From contig NC_092672.1 in the NCBI RefSeq assembly GCF_964355755.1, positions 10,166,501-10,230,500 on the forward strand: a stretch of DNA of 64,000 nucleotides. The letters run 5' to 3'. The translations under genes were made by a program, and so were the position numbers. Position 1 is the first letter of the stretch. Every line of letters starts with the position of its first letter. Positions 22,379-36,300 of this stretch are shown piece by piece. The notes beneath the pieces were generated by a model. That model was not told the DNA's origin. It saw only the letters and a program-made list of their open reading frames with translations, and did not search any database. This DNA is from Antedon mediterranea. Taxonomy: Eukaryota > Echinodermata > Crinoidea > Comatulida > Antedonidae.

Positions 22379-25300
22379 GGTTTTACAGCTGAAATAGAGA
22401 GAGCGGCGTGACATTTTGTGATGAGTGAGGTACGGTAGCGTACAAGCTCTACAAAGTTATATTGATGGCTAATTTCCGTGAGATTTCAATTCGATCAAGG
22501 CAAATAATACATTTGCACAATAATATAATAAATGACCATCTTTATTATATACACATCGTCTCTTTCAATGGCAATGTAAATTGTGAATGTAGTTTTCTCT
22601 GTCGGAAGGTCATTAATGATAATAATGATATGTAGCGCACGGTGAAATTATTTCTAGAAATGGCTTCCATTTTAATAACGCTAGCTATAATAAGGTGATG
22701 ATTAAACTATTTTTGTAACAATATTTTTGTGTGTATATATATATTTAAATAACTAGCAATGTACTTTATTTTGAATACTGTACACAAATTATTTTAAATA
22801 TTGTATTTCGTGGTTAATTTTAATATTGTTGTTAGATTTTAAAATTGTACAGCCATTTTAAATTTCCTTGGAGAAGAGAAAACCTTAACATTTAAAAAAT
22901 TATCTTTTGTAAGTGAATATCACTTAAGAGAAATGTTTATTGACTTAGTGAATATCTCACTTGTTATTAGAGTGGTTAATTATCAGCTTATCTGGTAATA
23001 TGAACATCTTAGGAGGTAGGTAAAAACGTTAAAATTTACAAATTCTTATCTACCGTACTGTATCCTTAATATTTCCTTAAATGTGTATTGACTTAAGTAA
23101 AATGTGTCACTTGTCCATAGTGGAGTAGGCCTTCATTGGAAGATAATTATAATCACTTTACTAAGGGTTTGTTTGTTTGATCGTTAGTAAGGCTGCTAGA
23201 GAAGCGAGACACACGGTATACCTGTTTTGTTTATCCTTGTTGGTTCTTTCGTTCATTGTTGTAAAATTCAAATATAAAGTAAATAGAGTAGGAGGCAAAG
23301 TAGAATGTTTATCCAGGGAAGAGTAAATGTTTGGTTTATCTATCATGGAAGCGTGTAACTGTCATTTAAGTCGAAGATTATATATGAATAAGCCTATACA
23401 AAGGTGAATTACGTATTCAATTGGAGAAACAAAATCATCATGCAACATGTAAATAGATTACCTAAACACTATTTATAAAACATTGTCTTTTGTAGTCGAA
23501 GGTAGTATGTTATTTGTCAATAAGGACCACAAATGTAAGAAAGTGTACTGCATGAGATGACGAGTTGGAGGCCTATTACAATTTCATCTATACAAATAGT
23601 TTTTCGAAAAAGTAGACCTACCATGTGTTTATAATGTGTGCTTTCCTCAATGTGAAGGAATGTGAAGGAATGTAACTGTATGTCACAATATCTGCTGTTT
23701 GTTTAACCAATTACTGAACACCGATTTACAAAATATTATATTGATATGCCTCCCTTACTTTAGACATTGGTCGGCTAAAAGAAAAATGTTATAAACACAA
23801 TATGGCATGGATTTACTTTGTCATTTATTTCTGATCTAGATAAAAGTGTGGTTATAACTACCATATGTAAGGTGTAAATTTCCATTGTTTATGATCACAA
23901 TGAGAAATTAAGAAATACTGCACCAGTGTTATACGAATATACACATGGTTTTCGTGTTTATGCTTGGGAAAAATATCACAAACTTTGATGTATTCAAAGA
24001 ATAAGTTTTATATACAGTAATATTTGGTGGGAGGTATTGTAAAAATAACTTGGTGACTTATATAGAAAGATAATTACTGATTGGTATTTTAGGAACAGAG
24101 CAAACATTTTCTCTTTTTTGTTGTTATTTAGATTTGTTAAAACCGGCATTTTAGTACTTGAAAAGAGCAACGCCGAATTTAGGGTACAGGTATATGGTCA
24201 GAGTGTTGTCTGTCAGGCTGAATACTTTTCTAGTAGTAAACTGGCTGTGTAGGCAATATAACAAACGACTATAAAAACTAAAACTTGTTGAAACCCAGTC
24301 TATCGTGACCAGATAGTATGAAATGCTATTTTACATTTTTCAATCCAGTTACGCTTTATGGCAAATTATGAAATGAATTTCTATGCTAATTGTCCACACA
24401 TGCTTTGAGTTTACACATTTACAGTAGAATTGAAATACTAGTCGCTATTCAAGACTGATATAACTATTTTAATTGAGGCCTCAATTGCACCGTATTTCAT
24501 TAAAAAAACAGCGTAATGTAATAGTGTCAATTTGGATTAACTTTAAACCAATTTTATAATGCATGTGATACCTATACATTTTTTTCGTGATGCAGATAAT
24601 AATGTATTATGTTTTTCATCGTACCTATTTGAATATTCATGATGGTAACGTTTTCCTTTGAGCTTTCAATTCATCAGAATGGGTTAGAGACCTACATATG
24701 GTACAAAAACAATTACCACTTTTTTAAAGACATTTTATATTTGTGTTAAATTAGAATAACAATCATTATCATTATGATCATTATTTCACTGCTAATTTGG
24801 AATTGAAAACGTTGTGTATATGACGGGTTTCCCGCTGTTGAATGAGATTATGAAATAAATAAAAACACGTATTGAATGAATATGTTTGATTAAGGCCGTG
24901 TTTCGGCAGACAAAAATAAATTATCGGTTAATTTTTAACCAATTAGGTAATTAATTTTAAAAAAGTGCGCATAATCAGTAATTACCAAACTACCAGGTGC
25001 ACAAATACAACGCAACAATTTTTGCTTCATGTCAAAGGTCAACAATTATCGCATTTATTCGATTATTATCCGATTTTAATGCGATAATTATCGGTAAACT
25101 TTTCTCGAGTGGAATCGGTTAAACCCCTTTTCCACAGGAGGTTTATCGGTTAATTATCGGTTAATTTTGGCTGACGGCCTAAGAAAGAATAACAAGGCAA
25201 GACATAAGCGCAATTAAATAAATAATAATCTTATTGTAAGTACCAAAATACATTTCACTTATGAAGTCAGAAGTCAAACATCAACACATATTTCCTTCAT

Positions 25301-25524
25301 GTTTATGTTTACTTCTATACTTAATGACGTGTTTTCTACAACCGAGTAGTATGACACAGCTTAACGATTATTAGTGAGTGCTAGGCCTACAATAACAAGA
25401 ATAATATAATTACAATTGTCTCTTTCAAATCATACTTTGTTAAACTGTAATCTTGAAAACTTTATTAAAATCTTTGTTGAAAAAAATGTATTGCCTTATC
25501 ATTTGTGTGCATATTTTTAAATAG
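22379..25524. other. Intergenic DNA, no gene recognised
   Basis: AT-rich, with short ORFs only and none with protein-like composition. Contains one palindromic element (24891-25185). Confidence 0.5.
24891..25185. mobile_element. Imperfect palindromic MITE
   Basis: The left end TTAAGGCCGTGTTTCGGCAG and the right end GGCTGACGGCCTAAGAA are related inverted copies. Both are followed inward by repeated ATCGGTTAAT blocks, which recur several times in both halves. No ORF is present. Confidence 0.6.
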
Positions 25525-25726
25525 ATATCGGTCTATATCCAAGATATATTTCAAGCCACTGAGAAAAAGATCCGGGACGCATTTCTCCTATGAAGCTAAG
25601 TCAGAAAGTATGAATAATTCATGTCATTATTATGACATCATAGCGAAAAAGGGCATGGACAGAGAACACATATCTCAGGTTATAAATATAACAGGTTTTG
25701 CATCCGGTCAGGACGACACACACTAA
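25525..25726 (+). CDS. Candidate terminal exon of unknown gene (low support)
   Basis: After a possible acceptor TTTTTAAATAG, one base and 66 codons stay open to a TAA. The peptide starts YRSISKIYFKPLRKRSG and continues with a mixed polar sequence ending GFASGQDDTH. It looks like a cytoplasmic tail following a membrane helix. Its phase (needs two preceding bases) does not fit the FN3 exon. It would need another upstream exon, which I do not see. It may be an orphan ORF. Confidence 0.18.
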
Positions 25727-28542
25727 TAAAAATCATTATGTCATAATTCTTTATTCACCAAAGGCAAAACGGTATAAACAAATAGCTTTCGCTAGTCAAT
25801 GGTTTACACCTGATTAACAAATATAATACTGTTCAGTGCAAACGATTTTGATAATATAATTATACAATAATGTAAAAAAAAACCCACAATAATGACAAAA
25901 AGAAAGAGGTGGGCCAGCATTAATCAGTATCTCGATAATAGGTGATTACTGTCAAATATCAAATATAACCATTTAATGCATGTGCATTGAATTCACCCCC
26001 ACCCCCACCAAATGGCCGATACGAATACCAATGAACAAAAATTAGTTTTTTCTCCACCATACCCAAATACAGCCTACGCCATGCATGCACCATAAACGTA
26101 ATATAATGACATTTCGGTAGCACATTGCTATTATTCGTCTTCAAAAATCCCGCTTTATTTATGAGTGAAATGGAGAGAGATTTAAATCACCAACTCTTCT
26201 CTAATTGATATATCAATAGGATTGTTTACATTGAATGACTCGTCTTACCTAGAGTAATTTGGTATTCGAGTTAGTTTTTAAACGGTCATGGCGGTCTCAT
26301 AAAGAATGAATATTTCGCTTACAGATTAAATTACGGACGTACGCTAAATAATTGATTGAAATGTGTCATATGTAGACATTGTCAAAAAATAATGAATATA
26401 TAATTACAATGAAACTATAGAAAGGAACTTAAATGATAAAATAAAATGTTTACCTTTTAAACATACGTCTTTTTTACGTTAACTCTCCTTCAACAACGTC
26501 AACAACAACATCTTGCATAAAAAAATGCTGTCCCGTGAATCTCGGTTGTATGCCTTATGAATTATTCATGATTGGGGAGATCGCGCGCTTGTAATAATCA
26601 TTTAGTAAAAGGACAATTTAGCAATCAGCTGTTTCGAGCAAGCGTTGGGCAGTGGCCATATGCATTGACCCTTTTTATGATTAATAACATTTTGCCACCA
26701 TAATGGTAAAATGTACACTTATTTTTAAGGCTTGTGAATGTATTTAATTTACACACGTTTAATCAGCAGGTATAATTGAAGAATTACTTGTATTTAGGCC
26801 TTGATTTAGATAACATTTACAGTATAAAACCGAAATATCGTTTTTTAATTATATTCTTAATTGAAATCATTTAAAAATATATTTATACTGAAACAATTCT
26901 GAATCCAATGATGCAGAAATGTTGACATAGGTGGCGGTAGATTATAATTGTGACGGTTTCGGTCAAACCTTTGCCTTAAAAATTATAGGTTCCTCTGCAT
27001 CATTGTTTTTTTTTAACGAGTGAGAAAGAGAAAATGATATTAAAAAGATTGTGAAAAATTAGGTCCAAGGTTATGGATGTAATCCACACCAAAGTGTACG
27101 TTTAGTCGTCGACATTTTAAATTATAATTTTCGAAACTCTCTTTTGAACCACAAATTAAGGTTGGTTGTTCATATTGTCTACACTCTGTGGATATGCACC
27201 ACATTCACTCTTTCAGGTGACAAAACAATTCCTTTTCATTTAACTTACGAATTATCTACACGGTAAAAACTATACTGTATATGTTTACAAAAAAGTAATG
27301 TAATGTTACATATAACTGGTTAATAAGCAATGACATTTCCTATTGGCTGTCTCTAAGAATTTGCTTCTTTTTCTTGACGTCATATTATCCAATTTAAAAA
27401 ACATCTATACAAAGTTGCTTACACACCGTGCTATTATTTTGTTATCCATTTCTAATATAAAAAAAAACCGATACAAACTAACTGTTGATAAATAAGTATT
27501 TTATTTACCGGCATCAGATGCGTATTCGAAGCATTTAGTTTGCCGATCAAGTTAACAGTCAGAATCTATTCTAAATAAACAATAAATTAGCCATGCTTTA
27601 CGTACGTTATGCGTGGGAGCATTACAGTTACGTGATATTCGTTTTACCACGTGCCGACAGGTGGCATTGTATATGGTGTTACTTGTCTGAATTTCACATC
27701 ATTATTTGTTTAACAATACTACTATATATTTTATCGCATAATGGAATAGGACAAATCAAACTGTTAGTGTTTTTTAGAACATGCATGTTAATAATAATAA
27801 AAAAAATGTGTATTAATCGATTTAAAAAATACTACAATAACGGTATGTATACAACGGTGGCTTGAAAGCATGTTTTAAAATGTGATTGGAATTCGTTACG
27901 CAACAAGTGAATGCATGGGGACTAAAACAGTATTTTGGGAAGTTCCAATTATAGTATGGCTGATTTTTATCAAGAACATAAAGTATTTATAATAGAAAAT
28001 ACTTTATAAAATAATCGTCACTATTTTGATCTTGATCCCCATAATATTAATCAAGGTTGGTGAACTTGAGCAATTGGTATAGCATATCAACGGTGTAGAT
28101 GCCATCCCTTGTATGTTTTAAATGTATAGTTGTTAGTTAATTGAATACTATACAATCATGAAACATGTACATGACGTTCAAATGCTAAATATAGAAGTAG
28201 TCTGTTTTAAATCGGGATATCTCGTTGCATAGTTTCGTTGAAGAAACCAATGACCTGTTAATTATTAAACCCAACACAATTAAAAACATACTCAAGAACA
28301 AGGTTTTGTTTTAATTTGTTTTTCGTTTGGTGTCTCATCTCAAAATAGTAGAAATAATTATAGCGGTCAGATAGATATCGTTTACCTAACCATGAACGCC
28401 GAACATAGTATACCAATTACATGGCTATAGATAAACACATAAAGGAAAATTAAGCGTGAATTACTGGTGATCAATCCACAAATTGCTGTGTTGCTGTGAA
28501 GTTGGTAACTGTAAAGCGTCTATTAAATTGCTAATAGTTACT
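25727..28542. other. Intergenic DNA, no gene recognised
   Basis: AT-rich without credible exons. The 27610-27690 segment resembles part of the inner arm of the foldback element at 1328-2339 (CACGTGATATTCG...GACAGGTGGCRTT...), so a decayed relative may lie here. The ORF over it is not a gene. Confidence 0.45.
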
Positions 28543-29676
28543 ATGGAAAAACACAAGTGGATAAAAAATGGAATACGAACTTGCCCATCAGCTAGTTATC
28601 TCGACCGAAGGTCGAATCAAGCCCGACGACGAAACTCCGCCGAGCAATCGAATCTTGAAACACAAATAAACAAGTTGCAAGCTAATGAGGATGAAGTTCT
28701 TCGCAATATAAATAGGAATAGTTATAATCTACGAAACCAATTGGCAAATACAAACACGTTTTGTGCACCAGAACCAACAATGAATGACAAGAAATCTCCA
28801 AAAGTGAAACGAGCGTCTACGCCAATGCCAGGATTTATAAGCGACAGTGCGAGGGGAAGAAGATCAGCAACACGTACTCAATTATTGGATGTTAAACATG
28901 TTAAAGAGTTGAGAAGGCATAGTGAAGGAGACATTCAAAGCTCAATTGTTCGCTTTCGGGAGGGATTTAAATCATCTAAACGAGGATCTTGTGTACTTCC
29001 CGCCATCAATCAGGGAGGTCTTCTAAGGGCAGCGTGTGCGGATATAACAAGAAGAAAATCACTAAACGAAATCGAAGATTGCACGTTTGATTCCAAAAGT
29101 GTTAACTGTGACTCTCCAGTTTGTTTAGAATTGGAAGGAAATGTGAGGAAAGATAAGCTACTTATTGAGTTTAGTTCAGATGATGAGTCGGATTATTCAA
29201 TGCCAAAGAACCTTTCGCCAACTCCTACTCCTTCCATCCTGGTGAGCTGCAATGGAAGGGTAATTCAGACAAACATAAACAGAAGAACGCCGAGTCCATT
29301 ACCTTTGCGACGAAACGGATGGTCATCGACTACAGATCTAACCGACGACGATGATGAAAATACATCGTCAGTAGATAGTAAATTATACCCGCCGTATGTC
29401 GGGAAATCAAGCCAATTGATGACGGATTGGAGAATGCAGAAGCCACTGAGAGATGCCCGAAAGCGTGTCAATTCGTTGTCGCCAGCAAGCTTTTCTAAAA
29501 TATCTCAACAAAGGAGACGATCTGCAGAGGAGTATGAGATCTGTAAGGGAAAGCAAAATTTGATAAACACAATGTTCAGTACCGAAAGAAGAAAAAGCGA
29601 TGTTGAGTTGAGATCCAAAATAGACGAGTTTTTAAGGAAGTCTTGTGTGATTTCTGACAGAAATGGAGATCAATAA
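28543..29676 (+). CDS. Basic, probably disordered protein with seven [R/K]-R-x-S phosphosite motifs; family unknown
   Basis: A 377-aa intronless ORF. I chose the ATG at 28543 because it has A at -3 and G at +4; the frame is open back to an in-frame stop at 28468, with no earlier ATG. Residues 33-56 could form a short helix or coiled coil. The rest is low in hydrophobic residues and rich in Arg, Ser, Asn and Asp. PKA-type motifs place serines at 32, 92, 127, 149, 173, 327 and 352. A CK2-like acidic cluster lies at 211-219, proline-directed S/T sites at 225-230 and 249-251, and an acidic run at 267-272. There is no signal peptide or membrane helix. The length, base composition and codon pattern support a real gene, either single-exon or with an upstream 5' UTR exon (a possible acceptor lies ~7 bp before the ATG). 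I do not recognise the family. Confidence 0.78.
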   Translation: MEKHKWIKNGIRTCPSASYLDRRSNQARRRNSAEQSNLETQINKLQANEDEVLRNINRNSYNLRNQLANTNTFCAPEPTMNDKKSPKVKRASTPMPGFISDSARGRRSATRTQLLDVKHVKELRRHSEGDIQSSIVRFREGFKSSKRGSCVLPAINQGGLLRAACADITRRKSLNEIEDCTFDSKSVNCDSPVCLELEGNVRKDKLLIEFSSDDESDYSMPKNLSPTPTPSILVSCNGRVIQTNINRRTPSPLPLRRNGWSSTTDLTDDDDENTSSVDSKLYPPYVGKSSQLMTDWRMQKPLRDARKRVNSLSPASFSKISQQRRRSAEEYEICKGKQNLINTMFSTERRKSDVELRSKIDEFLRKSCVISDRNGDQ

Positions 29677-30000
29677 CAGTTAAAAATAGTCATATTTAAC
29701 ACCAATTTCGTTAATTATTTACCATTGAAAACGTAATTTAAGAAGAAAGTAGTCTTCCTGAAGACCGTTGGCAGACTGTTTTTTTTTTTTGTTAAATTTA
29801 ATTTATTCATTTATCTTTAATATGGATATTATCAAAAAGAAAGAAATACAAAGCATTCTAACAAAAATAGAGGAGTATACGGTTTCCAGTAAATATCTAA
29901 TGATAATGGACAAAAGGGAAAATCATTTTGTTTTTAAATATCTTTTTGATGAATATAAACTGTGGATACATAGTTTTTTAGAAGGTCTGGATTTTAAAGT

Positions 30001-30006
30001 AATAAA
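30001..30006 (+). terminator. Poly(A) signal candidate for the 377-aa gene
   Basis: AATAAA 325 bp after the stop. A second AATAAA lies at 30159-30164 and could serve instead. Confidence 0.45.
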
Positions 30007-30164
30007 TTAAGTACTGACATTACAGTAGGCATACACTAGTCTTAATGTAAAGTAAGATATTTTTTTTTTCTCTTCTGAAATTTAAGACAGAAGAGTGATT
30101 TGGATCCGCAAATGATCCAACGTATAATACCGATTGTTAAGCATGTAGCACTTGTTTAAATAAA

Positions 30165-33137
30165 CTATAAAAAAACACACATTTGGAATTAATCTATTTT
30201 TATTTCTAATTGTTATTATTCTTTCTACTCATTCAACATATGATTTATATAACATAATCAAGGTGTGCAGGTAATTATTAAGTATAATAATAATACATTA
30301 TATTATCCTTTATAATAATAGAAACCACGACAAATTCACTATTTACTTTATCATTCACTGATTCCTGTATCTACTGTAATATTAATATACACACAACATT
30401 CAGAATTTATAGCAAACTAAAATGCGCATGTGCGATTAGTTGGCAAAGCTATGCATAGAGGGCTATCGTTGTCTACAAACATGATCTATACTATGCACAA
30501 TTAAGTTTATAAAAATGAAGCTTATATGTAGCATGTTGTCAAATAAGGTTTACTTTCATGCTGCAGTACACATTTGTTATCTTTATTAGGAATTACACAT
30601 AATTAAAAACACGTAGCATGTTACAATGTTATCCGTATTAAAATGTAGGCCTACCTACATTATTACATTTTTACATTGCTTGTATGAAAGCGAAACTTAT
30701 TATACTTCTAATGACACTCAATTTGAAAGAAAATCTTTAGTTGGGTCCATCGAAACTATGGTTTGTAATTGGAGAGAGTATTTAATTTGAGAGAGTAGCT
30801 TATTATAAAAGGTATATGATCACTCGGGGCCACAGTACAATGTATTCAATTGGTCTTTATTTGGAGGGATTCTTTTTGGATGTAGTCTTTAATTGGAGGT
30901 GTCTTTAATTGATACGTGTATACTAATTCATATTTATGTTAGGGTTTGGAGGTATTTTATGTAATCACTAATAATATTATGACTTTTCGATAAATCATTC
31001 TACATGTTTCGTATATTAATTGTATTTTTATTCCATGACATTGAAACGTTTAACACGTAGTCATTGCCCACGGCTATACATTGTTTTTATTATGACCATT
31101 CTTCTATGATAAAAAAAACCCATTGAATTTTAATTAATATGCTTTATGGCAAGCAAATTCATGCATTTTCATTTTAAACTAATAATACAACTAATTCTCC
31201 CTAAGCAATGTGCGTAATATAACAGTAAGTAGTAAGCACATCACGTCTTTTTCAGGAATATGTCAGAAGGACAATTTCTAAGAACGATGTACCTTTTTAA
31301 AACTTCTTAGGTATACCATAAACTGTGTCAAAATATATAAAACAAAGTGTCATCTTAATCTAATTTATAATAAACGTCAGAATAATATATTTAGTTTTGT
31401 GAGAAACAAATTAAACATAAATGTAAGTACGTGCGCTTTCAAGCAATCATAATAATAATAATACTTGTCACGTTTTCAATCTCTTCGTTCAGTGTCATGG
31501 CTAACGCGTTTCACCAAACGGGTCGGACGCGTTTCACCAACGGATCGGACGCGTTTACCTTGACAAGTTTCATTATCTCCGTTGTGTCGTGTGCCGTTTC
31601 TAATATCTATATACATGCAATAAACATAAATTAAACCTAAGGTAACAAACCCACTTATTGCTTTTCTCAAAATACACGTTCATCGAGTTTCTGTCTTTTG
31701 ACCGCAAAAGCCGATGACAGAAAAAATCACTAAAAACCTGCATTACATAACTACACATTATATCATACACTGACATAAGGAATTAAAATGTAATTTATCG
31801 GGAAAATGAAAATGTCTGTTTATTCCAAGATACAAACACATGTAGGATTAAAGTAAAATTAAAAGGTACATGAAAGTTAATGTTATTAAATTATTATTAT
31901 TAGTCTCGCTGGGGTTTTACAAAACTAATTTAAAAGTATACGTAATATGATTAGCTATAATTTATGATAACATTTTAACACATATTCTCAATATTCATTT
32001 TTTTATATTAACGTTTATTCTAGTTTACTGACTGACAAGTAATACATCATTATTGGCGAAATCTATTTCAGTTAAAATTTACTGTATAAATTAACACCGA
32101 AGTGTTTATAGGTTTAGTAATGTTCTGGTTCTGTACCAGAACATTCATTTTGTTTTATTCAACTAAAATTCAAATTACAATTAATAAAAAAAAGGCCACG
32201 TCCTTATGAAAAGAGATATTTTGTTATAACTGTGCATAATAAAAGCCAAATGCCAGTGACGATATGGTCTCCGCGGACGGAGGAGTCGCATGCCACGAGG
32301 GGTTACTTGCGCGGCGCATGAAGCACACAAAACATTTGAACAGTTTGATCCATTCAGATGTGGTTTCAATAACTGAACTGAACTCACAGTCCACACACAA
32401 TGTGAATATCTAATTTCGAAAATAGTGTAGCTATATATAGTCATGCCTAGTATATGAATTAACAGGTATAATTATGCGAATACCTCTAAAAGCATCTCTT
32501 TCGTTCCTATGAATCCTACTAAAATTAAAAGGAATGTAATCGAAACACCAAGTTCTACTACACATTATGATACAAAACATTTTCATTTATATACAATTCC
32601 TGATAATAGTGAGATATTTAAAATCAAGAGAAATACAAATTTGGAATTAGGTTTGATTTTATTTTCGATTACAGTTTAATTTAAAAAACACCCGCATGTT
32701 AATTAAAACGCCGTCTAATCTGTTACATCGGACTAAAATGGCGAACAACTAGAACACAGGGAAGGAAAGAGGACATTATATACAACAGATGCCGTTTGTA
32801 ACAATTGAATATAGACAACGTGGTCTTACATTATACATGTATATATCAGATCTCATGAGTTTAACTTTCTCCTAATGGCATGTCATCGAGTATATATAAT
32901 ATGCCTACATAACATTGGAATTTGCATGTTTTACTTACGACATTGTAGTTACTGCCTGTTCCACAAATACAGATGCCATAACAAAAAACATATTTTACTT
33001 AGTCAGTAATAGGCCTATGCATTTACCTTAGGTGTAGATGTTATAATGCCCATTACTGTAATAGGATAAGTGTGTTGTAGGCTAAAACATGTATTTGATA
33101 CCGTACATATATGCATTTTGCAGGTGTATTAACTCTA
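30165..33137. other. Intergenic region between convergent genes; 3' UTR of the ATPase at its right side
   Basis: No convincing coding sequence. The right end, read leftward, is the 3' UTR of the ATPase gene. A perfect small hairpin (11-bp arms, AATGTTCTGGT/ACCAGAACATT) lies at 32119-32145, and a GC-rich island with CTCCGCGGACGGAG lies near 32270. The local duplication at 31503-31560 repeats a 21-bp GACGCGTTTCACCAA-type unit. Confidence 0.45.
32658..32663 (-). terminator. Poly(A) signal candidate for the ATPase gene
   Basis: AATAAA on the minus strand, 475 bp beyond the TGA at 33138. It is a reasonable 3' UTR length, but other AT-rich variants nearby cannot be excluded. Confidence 0.35.
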
Positions 33138-33326
33138 TCAGAGTTGGCTTTCTGTTTCTTTACGCATACTACTTGTACGAGCTCTTGGTCGATATGTAAC
33201 CGTAGGCCAAGCTGGCTCTTCCTTTCTTATTTCCTGATGCATCGCGGAATGAGCATTATCGTCGCTGCCGTGTAAACTCTTGCAAGTAAACATTCGCTTG
33301 GACAGTTTACTTCCTTTAATGTATAC
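33138..33326 (-). CDS. ATP13A3: ATPase exon 30: cytoplasmic C-terminus and stop
   Basis: 62 codons and [21 protein letters not shown], then polar sequence with [20 protein letters not shown] and the end TESQL. A basic C-terminal tail of this length is longer than in human ATP13A2. Acceptor TTTACATAG. Confidence 0.9.
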   Translation of the reverse strand, partial: VYIKGSKLSKRMFTCKSLHGSDDNAHSAMHQEIRKEEPAWPTVTYRPRARTSSMRKETESQL

Positions 33327-36300
33327 CTATGTAAACAAGAACGAATACGCATACAAAAGTGTATTCATTAAAAGATCAATAACAGTACAATAATAAAAGA
33401 AACTGAGTGAATAAATGAAATGAAGTTTAAAGAAACCATGCCGTTTCGAAAAATACGCAAATCAATTATGGTCTAACAGGGCCTCCTAGGCCTACTATAG
33501 GAAGAGTAAGATTGACTTAATTATTTCATCTCATGTGTATCAATCTACTAAAGCCTACAGCCCCAATAATATTTAAGAAACGTAGCATATGGTAGCATTT
33601 GAAAGGTGTAGTCACATTAGTCACTATACATTCATATTTGGCCTACTTCTTACTTATTTGCATCTAAATGTGGGTTGTGTTGGTTTATTTTTCATTGTTT
33701 TCATTTGACCATTGCCACACCATTGAACCATACAACTGTTCGACACTGTTGATACATAAGTTGCCTCCCAACCAAAATGATGGCGCTATTATTTGGAAAC
33801 ATTAATATCTTTTAGTTTTTTAGCACTTACCTCCAATACTGTTGCAAGGATAAAGTAAAATATTACGATTCCAAGAATGATGAACTGGAAATACAGGTGA
33901 TCATATGACAGCTCTATCATCTATCAAGTCAATAATAATACTGGTAGTTAAATATAATGTATTGGGAAAAAAAATTATTACAGTTATGTAAATTATCAGT
34001 AGACACTTTAAACATCGAATTTAATATTGTTTTAAAAAATACTTCATAAAATAATAACGCATCAAATTTTAAACTTACCTGAAAGAATTCCCTGATATTA
34101 TCAGCCCACTCAGCTCCAGGTAAAAACAGGAGAAATATGGTAAAAAGTGTCATTACAATTAGACTTATCGTAAAAAGAACTGAAACATAAAAAAAGGATA
34201 AATATTACCATAACATTATTAAAACATTTTTATCCTTGGTAGTCTAAAGATAAAAACCAGTCTTAACCTGTTCAAACGGTTCAAATAGGTTGAGACTGGT
34301 TTTATTTGGAGTTATGTAATGTAACAAGATATCATGTTTTATCATCATCATGACAATTGTACTAGGCCCTGCTAAGAGTTGCAATTAGTTTTGGAATTTT
34401 GCCAAATTCTGACTAACATGGTATAAAATCATAATAAACCGTTGAAGGCGCTAATTTTCCACTGTAATATTTATTATTCATTTCAAGTGATTCTACTTAC
34501 GGTTTGTGTATATCGGTGCCCTAAACGGAGGCCCTTTGGAAAACAGGAATGCAGCTATGATGTACTGAAAAGCAGACACAAGGAACACAGTTGTACTCTC
34601 GTAACCTTTTGTGTTTGCAACTTTACTTTTGTCCACAACCAATGGTACGAACCTGAGACAAATTCAAATAATATTATAAAAATAAATAATACTTTGTGTC
34701 ATCAAATATAGCTAAAATTGTCGTGGCGATTTTAATGAGCAAATTACATTGTTCTTAATAGTTGAACATTTACCGACATCACGTAAGCATGGGATCATCA
34801 ATATACCACTGAACTTAACTTTTATTGGTTAGACTTGCAGGTATGGCTGAGAGATTCGCGCCTGCTAGATAGGTCTGGTTACTCTACATTGTACCACAAA
34901 AAAAACTCTTTAGGCGAAAAGAGGTTCTTTCAAACACTACGAGTCCCCTGGCTACAGCTTTACCAGGGTCATGATATCTTATATCATTATAGTTATCTGG
35001 AATTTCCCATGACCAAACAGTGCCACGGCCTACGCTTCATATAGCCTAGAAAATTATTTTTTTTAGTCAGCATGGATTTATTTTTATTCCCATCATGTAG
35101 GCCTTATTGGCAAGTCACCTGATGTTGGATGTGATACGGTAAACATAACTTACCATGGTTGGGCTTTGACGATAAGATAACTTCCTACTTGGAATACAAG
35201 TTGAAGAATTACGTGACCAATCAACGAAAATAGCATAGCGGGCTCCATTAAGCCACTCTGCGGTCGTTTCGATACTATCTTCGGAAAAGCTTCATTTCTG
35301 GCAACTTTAATATGAGATAAATGTATGATAACACAGTAAATAATCTTCTGAAAAAGACTCTAAGGAACGTTGAAAATATATATTTTAAAATCTATTTTCA
35401 TGTATTGTGTTTGTATGTTTATTAGTATTATTAATTTCATGCTTGATTAAATTTTGTAGTTTATCATTGGAAAGTCGGTGAACGTATAATAACTTCATTT
35501 GTTGCAGCAAATATCAAAGAATGTCATCATCATCATCATCATCCATGCAATTCGATCTTATCATTTCATTTTTATTAGAGTTGCGTATGACATATTTTTA
35601 TTAAATGATGGTTGTTGTACTTACTCAAAAGTGCTACTATAGAAGTGATAGCTACGTCCCAGTACATAAACATCCAATCACTTGGAAACGAATCGATCTT
35701 TGAAAAGAACATCGTCATCATTGTGTTACATTTTAACTTACTACCGTATTAATTACTACTAACAATATTGCATTAGTGCAAACTTAAATTAGTATTCAAT
35801 GTGACAATTTATTTCCATTAAATATGCATGAGTCTTTTTAGAAATTGCGTTTTTAGAAATTGAGTTTTTTTGAAAAGAAAGATACGAATCATAATTTGAA
35901 CTAAGGTGCTTGTGCAAGGTTATCAATCACAATTGTACAACTTAATGTCAGATCGTGTTATTATCTCGCACTTAATATATACTGTGAACGTTCTTTCCGA
36001 ATAATCTAACATTTTATTATTTATTTATTACATAATATACACTATGTATCAATATAGAAACAGTTTAGGTAAACCACGGCGAAATTGAAACCTAATTTTT
36101 ACCAAAGAGAATTCAGTTTCAATAGGACAAACAAAAAACAGACGATCATTTTCAATAAATTATCATTCAATTAATATTAATATTTTCAGATTTAGGCAGC
36201 AGATGTTTTTCACAAATTAATAAACACAACATTAATTTGATTTTATAATATGTATATATTTAGATTTAATATCTAAACAATAAATTTACCGTGTTTAAAA

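Noticed and set aside
31431-31634. 67-codon ORF with a signal-peptide-like start
   Set aside because: The start is GTG, the hydrophobic run comes from an ATA microsatellite, and the rest comes from a 21-bp duplication.
32181-32444. 87-codon minus-strand ORF beyond the ATPase stop
   Set aside because: It lies in or beyond the 3' UTR, has mixed composition and no domain. Nothing supports translation.
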